Shown here piece by piece: positions 55,115 through 64,000 of a stretch of 64,000 bases of DNA. The notes under the pieces were generated by a model, which had not been told where the DNA came from, did no database searches, and saw only the letters and a list, made by a program, of their open reading frames with translations. Made by a program: the position numbers and the translations under genes. Location: assembly GCA_010093605.1 (NCBI GenBank), contig MU004199.1, positions 875,609 to 939,608 of the forward strand, given 5' to 3'. Every line of letters starts with the position of its first letter. Position 1 is the stretch's first letter. The stretch comes from Lophium mytilinum (lineage: Eukaryota > Ascomycota > Dothideomycetes > Mytilinidiales > Mytilinidiaceae).

Positions 55115-55846
55115 GGACTGGGATTGCATACTTCGGGAGATGCTGTTTCGGTGGAGCGCTGAATCCTTGGACGCTTTCAGAGTGCCGTACCCGCAATGCG
55201 GGTCGTTTATGGTATCTTTCTGACCTTTAGTTGTGCGGTGCTACGACAATGCGGAGAGAGGAGTCGCGTAGATATTCTAATTGACAGGTGTGCGTAAAAC
55301 GATTTAGGAGTCTACCCGTAGTTCCGCATGATGAGAATCCAGAACAAATACCGATTTTGCGGCGCTAGACAGGAATTAAACGGACGATCTAGCTGGGCGT
55401 ATTAATGCTGTAGTATGTTTGTAAAGACACCTGGTTTCACGAACGTGGGCTTACCCATGCCACAGGTGCCGTCAAGTCTTATCGAAAACGCGTCCAGCGT
55501 TATAAGTCTTGTAAGGGCAACAATGGGCTCCTTACTCGCGAACCTGGGTCTTATAGAAAAAGACAGTACGTGCTAGCGGCATACAACTGAAAAGGTTGTG
55601 GTACTTAAGATCACGTGATACAACCCGCCAAGACATGTGGAGACGAATTGATGGCATGTGACAATTCGAACTTTTTCAGACTTTCACATGTTGCTCGTAA
55701 CCACGCGTTCGCTAGGATTGGCATTCGAAGAACATGTCGAGATTCGGAGAGAAATCTGCCCAGTAAATGAGAATCAGATTATATTATTTGTACAACAATT
55801 GGGAAAGTACAGAACACCAATGCTAATTCGACATGCTTTCAACCGC
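55115..55846. other. Intergenic
   Basis: Region between two convergent genes. No gene seen. Confidence 0.5.
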
Positions 55847-57102
55847 TCACAACTTTGGCTTCGATATGATGAACGAGTTTCCCTTCTGCAGCCACGAGAC
55901 GGCATCTCCAACCAGCTCGTCTACGATGGCCTTGGCGCTCTTCTTCTCATTAACAACGGCAGCAGCCTTGCCCATGAGGAACGGACGGGCGTTGTCCATA
56001 GTCTCGTCATCAATATCGTCGCCCATCTTTTCTAGGTCGTGCTCAGCGGGGATGATACCCTTGCCTGTTAGCTCCTTGATTTCCTGCTGCCTGTTCTCTT
56101 CCCAATTCGCGATGTATGGGTTGGTGCGCACTCGGAGCGGCCGGCCGGTGAAAATAATTGTGCGAACGTTGTCATCAAAGCCAGAAGTGCGGACGGCTTC
56201 TTGGTGGGCTTTCGGGGCGCCAGCCTCCTCTGACAGAATGAAGCGTGTGCCGATCCAAACAGCGGAGGCGCCGAGCATTAGCGCAGCAGCGAGAGATTGG
56301 CCGTTGTAGAGACCGCCAGCAGCGATGATCTGTACCTGGGCACCAGTCATAGGTGACTTATGACCCTTAACGAGCTCGACAACGGCCGGGATTAGGACCG
56401 TAGTCGGGACATCGCCGGTATGCCCTCCGCCCTCCCCACCCTGGGCGCAGATGATGTCTACACCAACCTCGAGGCACTTCTTGACGTGCTTGGGGTGTCC
56501 GATCATGTTCATGTAGAGGATGCCGGCCTTGTGTAGCTTCTCGACGACGGCCTTGGGTGGAACGCCTACGGCTGAGACGAATAGCTTAGCACCGGATTCG
56601 ATGATGATATCGACGAGCTCATTTAGCTTTCCCTTGGTGTAGTCGTAGCTAATCACATGCAAACGTCAGCTTGGGTTCCTCGAATAGTCATATTCTTGCT
56701 GAGTGATATAGTAATCACGCGGGTACTAAGGCATTTTGATGCACAGCTGAGGGCTGAGAGATGACAGTGCTTACTTGGTCTTCCGCGCGCTCCCACCGAC
56801 TTGAGGGATTAGCAGGTCAACACCAAACGGCGCATTCTTGTCGGTCAAGTAGCTCTTGAGTTCTGCGACTTGCTCCCGTAGCATATCAGGCGTGTATCCT
56901 ACACCTCCGATGACACCGAGACCCCCAGCATTTGTGACGGCAGCGGCGAGCTTGGGGCCAGCAGCAACGTTCATGCCAGCAAGGAGGACGGGGTGGTTGA
57001 TCTTCAGAAGATCAGTGGCCGTGGTGCGGATTTGCTCTGTGTATTGTTAGAAATGGCCAGGGCGCATGTGACAAAAGACAGTGACGTACGCGGAGAGGCC
57101 AT
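55847..57102 (-). CDS. Nitronate monooxygenase (358 aa)
   Basis: There are three exons: 57102-57090 (only 13 nt), 57036-56775 and 56648-55847. The start MASPQQIRTT..LLKINHPVLLAGMNVAAGPKLAAAV is the beta-barrel entry of 2-nitropropane dioxygenase-type enzymes, followed by GGLGVIGGVGY, CAQGGEGGGHTGD with the catalytic-base His, IIAAGGLYNGQSLAAALMLGA (FMN phosphate site) and GTRF. These FMN enzymes oxidise toxic nitronates such as propionate-3-nitronate. The tail (AEHDLEKMGDDIDDETMD..) is fungal-type. It is divergent from the folate gene across 556 bp. Confidence 0.92.
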
Positions 57103-57658
57103 GGTGGCTGTCGATGGTTTTTGAGGTGAAGAGGGCGTATGGGGCGTGTGTACTTCGATGTGGGTGAGGGTGTGGATCGAAGGACGAGGATGTTTGTTGT
57201 AAGTGCGAGGGTCGGGTCTTATGAATGAAAGGCGGGAGAGTCGAACGGCTCGACGTCTGGCGACTACCCCAGGAATCGAGAAGATACCGAGGCACCGAAA
57301 GAAACCGGGTTTAACTGTGTGGGGCATAGTGTGGACACTTTGCCTCCTCCATCTAGCTGCATCTCCGTGAGCATCTGCTTATGCTGGGAGTGCGTCCGCT
57401 GATTCCGCGTAGAGAGGCGACATGCGCCAGAGTGAACAGCATCGCTATCTTATGACAGGCCGATATCTTCAGAGCTGCTTGACTAACTCCAGCAAATGAG
57501 GTCCAGCATTGACCATTCAACGAGGGTCCGCTTAAACTGCTATTGGACCCTGCGCTAGTCCTCGGAGCAGCCGGCGCAATGAAGAATTTATTCACCTAAC
57601 TACCAACATCAACAAAATGTCGATATAGGAGGCTAATGTTGCACAATACGTTGCCTCC
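57103..57658. other. Divergent promoter, nitronate monooxygenase / folate gene
   Basis: No coding sequence seen. Confidence 0.5.
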
Positions 57659-59754
57659 ATGAAGATTTCCACGAGAGCGTATAGAGCCTCCAAAAGAGTG
57701 CTCTCGCCAAGCTTCCGGAATCCGACCCCCGCCGCATCACAGTCGATTCGGAGTCCGTATCTGTCTGTCGGGGGTGTCTCAACCTCTTCACTTCAACCTC
57801 GTTCACCAAAGCGAAACTTATATAATATGGCCCCAGTCACCTTCACACAGTCCTTCGTGCGTCGTTTCCACGATGGCCCTCGTGAGAAACACCGCGCCTT
57901 TGTCGCCCTTGGGAGTAATCTCGGAGACAGGGTTCGATGGATCGAAGAGGCATGCAATGCCATGGAATCAGGGGGTGATCTTAAGGGTGAGATGGGACGC
58001 GACATCCGGATCCTACGAACCAGCAGCCTTTGGCAAACGTCTGCCATGTACGTTCTAGATCAGGGGGACTTCCTTAACGGCGTATGCGAGGTAAGAAATC
58101 TCATGTCTCAATCATACTCTCGGTGTCGTCCCGATTTCGTATCGCTTGCCACTGTCTGTGGTGTCCCATAATACCTTCACGCCTCAGGACAAGATGTCAA
58201 TTCAGAATTTCTCATCGTTTGCCGCTGTCTGGGGTACCTCAACAAGTCTCAAAATACAAAGACGATATCTCAATTCTGTACATTCTAATCCAGACTAATG
58301 TCGTCTAAAATCTCATGAACGGCTGGTAACTTTACTGTACCACCTCAGACAGGGTCGTCGACCGGTCCGAACAAGCATGCACAAATAGTGATTTATCATC
58401 GACATCTTGCGTGTCTTGAAACACACTCAAAATTGTTCTAAGATTTTGTACAGATCGAAACCCTCTTGAGCCCTATAGAATTACTCGACAGGCTTCAAGC
58501 AATCGAGAACCAGCTCGGCCGCGTGAAGCTGATTGATAAGGGCCCTCGAAACATAGACCTTGACATCCTTCTCTACGATCAGACAGTCTTCCTCAACGAA
58601 CGGCTACAAATACCGCACAAGCTGATGCTAGAGCGCGAATTTGTCCTACGCCCTCTTTCCGAGTAAGTTGAGCCCTACGCGATACCCCTGCACGTCTACC
58701 ATCTATATCCGCTCTATGTGTCTGCCTCCAACGTCTATCATTAATGTCAATGCTGTACGCTAAACATCCCAGATTAATCCCCAGCGAATCTCTTTCCACA
58801 GCACCAACAACCACCATAAGCACCGCCCTAACCCAACTACCCCTTGGAGACGCCCCTATGACCTCCTACACCCCCCTCTCCCTCCACTCCCACCAACTCC
58901 CTCCCATAACCCCCCAACACACCCACCGCAAAACCCACATCATGTCCATCCTCAACGTAACCCCCGACTCCTTCTCCGACGGCGGCCTCCACTCGCCCCA
59001 CGACACCCTCCACCTCTCCAAAACCGCCGCCGCCCACATCGCCTCCGGCGCCACCCTCCTCGACATCGGCGGCCAGTCCACCCGGCCCGGTGCGCCCCAA
59101 GTCTCCTCCAAAGAAGAACTCGCCCGCGTCCTCCCCGCCATCCGCGCCATCCGCGCCCTCCCATCCGCCGCGAACATTGCTATCAGCGTCGACACCTACC
59201 GCGCCGATGTCGCCGAAGAAGCTGTGCGCGCCGGCGCGGATATCGTCAACGACGTCAGCGCCGGCGCAATGGACCCGGATATGCTCGCGACGGTCGCGCG
59301 GCTGGGGTGCACGGTGTGCCTAATGCATATGCGCGGCACGCCAGCGACGATGAACAACCACGCTTCTTACCCCCTCGGCGTCGTTCCAACAGTGGCGGAA
59401 GAGCTGCTCGAGCGCGTGCGCGCCGCTGAAGCTGCGGGAATACGCCGGTGGCGGATCATTCTCGACCCTGGGATCGGGTTCGCGAAGACGCAGGAGCACA
59501 ATCTAGAGCTGCTGCGTAATCTGGAGCAATTGAGGAAGTATCCGGGGCTTGAGGCGTTTCCGTGGCTGGTGGGGACGAGCCGGAAGGCGTTTGTAGGGAG
59601 GATTACGGGGGTGACGGAGGCGCGGGAGCGGACGTGGGGGACGGCGGCGGCGGTGAGTGCAGCGGTGGCGGGGGGTGCGGATATTGTGCGGGTGCATGAT
59701 GTGGATGAGATGGGGAAGGTGGTGGCGATGGCGGATGCGGTGTGGAGGGTTTGA
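57659..59754 (+). CDS. Bifunctional HPPK / dihydropteroate synthase (540 aa)
   Basis: There are three exons: 57659-58090, 58454-58662 and 58773-59754. The first ~70 residues are Arg/Ser-rich without acidic residues, like a mitochondrial presequence; a second Met at residue ~57 (MAPVTFTQSF) could start a shorter form. HPPK: ALGSNLGDR, GPRNIDLDIL, PHKLMLEREFVLRPL. DHPS: SILNVTPDSFSDGG, GGQSTRPGA, SVDTYRADVAEEAV, NDVSAG, MHMRGTPATM, WLVGTSRKAFVG, VRVHDVDEM. Together they make dihydropteroate for folate synthesis, and the DHPS half is the target of sulfonamides. The dihydroneopterin aldolase part present in yeast Fol1 is missing here. The first intron is 363 nt, far longer than any other in the window. 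Confidence 0.93.
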
Positions 59755-60623
59755 TGGGGTGAAGAAGGGAAGTGGAGAATTAGGGCTGTGGAGCATAGTC
59801 TCATGGTCTTTGTATTCTGTATACCGAATTGTGGTTGTCCGGGGGTATTAGTCTACCTTCAGAAATGCAGTCGACGTCGAATTATGGTATCTGGTATGTA
59901 CGGTCGGTCGACCAGCTGGCCTACCTTACCCGGCGGTTGGCCGGCTGTTTTACGCGGTGGTGGTTGCAGTTCTCCAAAGACAGCGAGAGCATTACAGGTA
60001 GAATATAATTGGCAGCAGGAGGGCGTGGGAGACACGCGTTTTGCGCTCTACGAATACATGCCAACACGCCTCCACCATTAGGGCGGCCGAGTCTTTAACC
60101 CTTTACGCAGACACCCATTTATTCAGGGCCGATCCCAGGCTCTAGGTCATTAGTAGGAAATTATCGATAAGTTGGATAGAAAAAGACAAGGATAACCTAT
60201 AGGAGAGACATACGTCAGGGAAACCCCTACCCAAAACTCGGAACTAGCCCTTGTAGCGATGAATGCAGAAAGCTAGTGGCACTTAATAGTTGCGTTAAGC
60301 GACCCGTTATAGAAGGCGGGTAGATCAGGATATTTAGAAGTATAAATTAGTAGAAGGTCGAAGCTAGCGTATATAAGGCTGACGGTGTACACCAAAAATA
60401 TTGCATTGATACTACCAAATACTATAAAAGCCGAAAGGGTTTGCTGTCATGACTACCCGTAGTCCGACCGGGTAGAGATTTGTCTGGATATACCATTTCG
60501 GGATCGACCAAGAGGTGATAAACCGAGATACTCGTATAAACCTAAAGAACAAATTGAGATACTTCGTCGCCGTTACTACCACCGGACCGGTACCCTAGCG
60601 CGGCAACGTCGCCATAGCTCTAG
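59755..60623. other. Intergenic, partly TA-rich
   Basis: No gene is seen. 60090-60600 is rich in TA steps and carries scattered protein-like scraps in several frames; it looks like an old, heavily mutated repeat, but I cannot name a family. Confidence 0.35.
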
Positions 60624-62641
60624 CTAGTGACTGGTATGGTTATGTTGAAACCGCACCCTCCTAAGAGCAGCATCATCATGACCATCTGGGCAGTCGTGCC
60701 GGTGACAATGCTGAAGGGCGGCAACATTAGTGCAAGTGGGCCGCAGATGGCAGTCTTCGGATGTCTTGCAGGCATCGCTGTGCGGGAAATTCTGTCGATT
60801 GGACACGATCAGCAGTGTGCTTGGGATGAATGACGATGTAAACATACTAGGCAGATCTTTGGCTTTTCGCAGCCGGCCATTCTGCAAGGATGGCCCGAGA
60901 GACTACATGGGCAGTAGTCTTCTAACTGGTGTTGCGTTGTATTCGGTCTCGGCGGGGACATGTCCACCGTAATCTTGTCTTGGATGCTAGTCGTTGTTCG
61001 ACGTGAAGGCTTTCTACAGGAGTCCCTACCACCATCAAATGGATTAGCACACGTCACCAACCATAGGGACTTCGGGTTAGACTCACTGCCCACTTTTGCT
61101 CTGACGAGCCCGTTTGATGCCTACGCGATTGTCTCCCTCAAAGTCGCTCTCGGTTTCATCAGCAGTATCTGCGCTTTCGTCGTCGTCAGAGGTTGAGCGC
61201 GTTACTCTATGCCTGTCCCTATCTCGTTTACGCGTAGCTGTTTTGCAGTCTACTAAGAGAGGTCAGAGTTTGCTTCGTTTGGAAAAGACCATGAAGTGGA
61301 ACTTACTCTTGTACGCTTCTCTACCACGCTGCCTAATTCCTTCCACCTCTCTGTCGGTCAGCTCACGCTGACTACAGAGAGACAAGACTCGCTCAGCAGG
61401 AGACGGCAGACCACGAGTTGAGTACGTTACGCAGTCGGTAATCGCGTCCCATTCTTCCGGATGAGACTGTTTGAGATGTTTTCCAAATCCATTCAAACCT
61501 TTGAACTCGGTCGCCTGGTTCGCCCTGTAGTTGACGCTATTGATCCCACAACCGTTGACATTGCATCTCAATTCGACGTATTTCGTATTCGGGAGCTTGA
61601 TGATGGTTGGGAACAGTCTCAACACGATATCATCCGTGGAAGTCTGCATCGTATTGATGCCACTGTTACCGTTGGTGGCATTGTAGTTAGGAGCGGTCTG
61701 ATCGACAGTACTCCCCGCGATCTTACGCATGGTTAGAGCGCCAGGCAGCCCCAGTCGAAGGGCGTCGATTTCGTCAGTGGATAAACGACGTACTATCTTA
61801 CAGTGAGCAACGACTTGGTCGTCTGCAAGGGTTGGTATCTGATGAAATCGGCTAAGATGGCGTTTGAAGCCGTTCAGACTTTTGTAGTAGTCGTTCTTGC
61901 CGTGATAGTTCACACCACAAATACCGCATTGCAATTCAACCCAGCTTCCGTCATCTAGCCGGGTGACGTGGGAGTAGTCGATCAGGTACGTAGTCCCGTG
62001 TTCAGTTCTGATGCCTGTGGTATCGTCGTGCCCTATGATTTCGGATGGGTTTGGTGCTTCCAACCCGGGGTTGTCATCAGAACCATCAAAGTCATCCTCG
62101 GATCCGGGATCAGCCATCCTACGAGAGCTTGTAGGATTGACATTGCAGGCAGCTCTCGAAGGGGCAGCTTGATTAACGACAGGGAGTGTCAACTCGGCCT
62201 GATCGCGCTGAAGAGGTGGCGTCGCAAAATTTTGCCGATGCGGGACTTGAGATTTGCGGAGTGCGCGCTCTCGCTTTTTGAGGACCTAAAACCACAATCA
62301 AGGTTAGTGAAGAGACGGAAGGGCTCGTTCATAAAGTGACTGACAAAAATCTGTCTCCCAATGTCCTGGAAAAAGGTCAGCAATTCATACTGAACTCAAC
62401 ACGTCAGAGCCGGGATGAGACCCACAAGCTTCCTCTCTTCGATCTTCTCCAATTCATCCTCAAGTTCTGTATCCCGACGGATTAAGTCTGCTTCTCGTTT
62501 CTGGAGCTTCTTGAGCCTCGCAGATATCCGTTCGGTATGCCCTCGTATCTTATGCAGCGCTGTTGACTTCTGCTCGAGAGAATCACTCAATTCGGCGAGT
62601 TGGCTGCGCAATGTATCATATTGGGTAATAGGGTCTTCCAT
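60624..62641 (-). CDS. Coiled coil + two long-loop C2H2 fingers + C-terminal Cys/His module (568 aa)
   Basis: There are five exons: 62641-62426, 62285-61307, 61252-61087, 61025-60848 and 60791-60624; all phases close. Exon 1 is a coiled coil (YDTLRSQLAELSDSLEQKS). Exon 2 has finger A at ~190 (WVELQC-x2-C-G..LNGFKRH-x4-H, then LSTDEIDALRLGLPGA) and finger B at ~315 (YVELRC-x4-C-G..LNGFGKH-x4-H, then LTDREVEGIRQRG). Exon 3 is basic then acidic (TRKRDRDRHR, DDDESADTADETESD). Exons 4 and 5 carry the module: C-P-C-x2-S-G-H-x-C-x4-C-x5-C, intron, C-x9-P-T-C-x8-C-x4-C-x2-G-H-D, ending H-T-S-H, so the final Cys is His here. Exon 4 is 178 nt, identical in length to the matching exon at 44063-44240. 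A DNA/RNA-binding regulator is inferred. Confidence 0.78.
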
Positions 62642-63678
62642 TTTGTAATAAGGAGGGTTTGAATGAAAATTGCAGGGAGATGGAGGACGGGGAAGCCAGA
62701 ATCTCTAGAGTCCAAGTCCGGAGAACGGCCAGCATACCTATCTACGCGCTAGCTGTTTAGAAGTGACGTGTAACATTTAGATGAGTTACCGCTCAGCTGC
62801 ATAATGGACCCATATTTCATCTGCGCCTCCCGTAGATATGCACTCACCCAGTCGCTGATCCCTAGCTGCTGCTCATGTGTCACTAGAGTCTTCAAGCCAG
62901 TGGAAGGCTGACTTCAACTACATATTGGGCTCGGGCGTCTACGCTTTCACTACCGTGGAGTGTCGGAATTCATCGGCTGGTCAGCAAGATGCCCAATTAG
63001 AAAAGGATGTACGCAGCCTCTAGACGTATCTCTTCGTTATCGTTGCGAGTAGGTATGGTGGCAGGATGGCTTTGGTTCCTAAGAAAGGGCTGATTTGGAC
63101 CAATGGGCTCGAGCTCACGGACTTCCGCCCGTGTTTCCCATTAAACCGCCTGCAGACTGACCATAGGATGCGTCTAAGGGCTGTTGGTTGTTGCCTACGT
63201 ACAGCGACAGCCCGTCAGGTGTGTACCTTGTTGGCTTTCCTGTGTAACAAACGCGTTACATAGTGCAGGAAGCGGATTACGCCACCCAACTTCCACATAG
63301 GCGTTTCCAAGGACTAGACGCGATCAAGCAACAGGATCCCGGATAACCGACCACGCTTCGTGCACCGATATCTTAAAGGCAGTATCATTTAACAGTCAAA
63401 TCGCGGTCTCTAGAAGCCCATTCCAAGAGAGGAAGTTTTCTGATTGCAGGTTGCCTATAGAACCTTACCACCCCGTTGTCTCAAACAACTTGTTTCGGCA
63501 CCGTGTAAGACCATCAGGATCAAACTAGCCCAAGGATTTAGAGATCCCAAACAGTTCGACAACTTGCGCGACAACGCCGCTACAACTACCCCGTATCCAA
63601 CCCAATCCAGTGGGTCCAAATCTCAAGACATCTCCGCTGCACAATTCTTCCCAGTCATAGACGCCTAGAATGCGCGCG
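62642..63678. other. Intergenic
   Basis: No gene seen between two module genes. Confidence 0.4.
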
Positions 63679-64000
63679 CTAATGCTGATTGCATACGTGC
63701 CCACGGAAAAGTGCTTGTCGAGCCTCAATGTCATCATGGCCGTAAAAGCAATAGCCGTTATCGTAGGCCGCACAGTTTGTGCTAAAGACCATCGACAAGC
63801 AGGTCGGGCGGGCGACGTGGTCGTGGGTAGCGCACTGGTTATCGTGTGTATCAAGCTATTGAGATGGGTAGTTAGATAGGACGTTCGGTGTTTGATTGGA
63901 TTTGCGACTTACAGTGCACACCTTGATGCCCATGCAGTTGCCGCCGCATGGATGTCCAGAAATGGTGCAAGGACAGTACAACATGAACGGATCAAATTGA
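63679..64000 (-). CDS. Partial gene ending in the Cys/His module (runs off right edge)
   Basis: Two exons are visible: 64000-63913 and 63855-63679. They encode C-P-C-x2-S-G-H-x-C-x3-C-x5-C-T, an intron at the family position, then H-D-x2-C-x8-P-T-C-x8-C-x7-C-x2-G-H-D and a final C-N-Q-H before TAG. The last exon is 177 nt, the same as in the gene at 42.8 kb. The intron interrupts the module exactly where it does in the four other copies. The N-terminal part lies beyond the window, so the partner domain is unknown. Confidence 0.75.

Noticed and set aside
60090-60600. Mobile-element relic
   Set aside because: TA-rich and scrambled, but no terminal repeats or recognisable protein motif, so no family can be named.

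Overview
This is nuclear DNA from a filamentous ascomycete (Pezizomycotina, most likely a Dothideomycete). The evidence is intron-rich genes with short GT-AG introns of about 45-70 nt, CTAAC-like branch points, fungal-only families (Zn2Cys6 regulators, Akr1, Set3-type PHD-SET, fused HPPK-DHPS folate enzyme, MRP-type ABC pump) and several lineage-style gene families. Exon structures were built by hand from frames and splice signals. Where phase and family motifs agree they are firm; where they do not, the entry says so.

Region 1 (1-10.1 kb) has a secondary-metabolism flavour: the N-terminal half of a DHA1-type MFS transporter, a small unknown gene, a short-chain dehydrogenase, a Zn2Cys6 regulator, and a strongly diverged arginyl-tRNA-synthetase paralogue whose HIGH and KMSK-like motifs are both altered. 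Region 2 (10-21 kb) is gene-poor. It holds two copies of a three-exon zinc-ribbon mini-gene, a seven-exon CorA-like membrane protein with a GC-AG intron, two related MITEs and an unknown 431-aa protein. Region 3 (21-41.7 kb) is dense and conserved: an unknown protein, an NmrA-like protein, eIF3g, an ankyrin-DHHC palmitoyltransferase (Akr1), a gamma-glutamylcyclotransferase-like protein, a Set3-like PHD-SET protein and a full ABCC transporter.

Region 4 (41.7-64 kb) is the most unusual. Five genes (42.8-44.5 kb, 44.9-46.3 kb, 52.5-53.5 kb, 60.6-62.6 kb, and one cut by the right edge) end in the same Cys/His-rich module, which I do not recognise as a named domain. It is a C-P-C box followed by a CCCH-like finger and a final C-x2-H just before the stop, and it is always split by one intron at the same codon. 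The parts in front of it vary: a coiled-coil exon plus one or two long-loop C2H2-like fingers, a coiled coil plus a bromodomain, or a coiled coil alone. A relative at 48.6-49.3 kb has the coiled coil and finger but not the module. These genes sit among three unrelated tandem repeat arrays (about 170-200 bp, 240 bp and 105 bp periods), a third zinc-ribbon microprotein, and ordinary genes: an SRPK-like kinase, a single-pass membrane protein, a nitronate monooxygenase and the folate enzyme.

No CRISPR array, rRNA gene or convincing tRNA was seen. No virus-like element could be identified.
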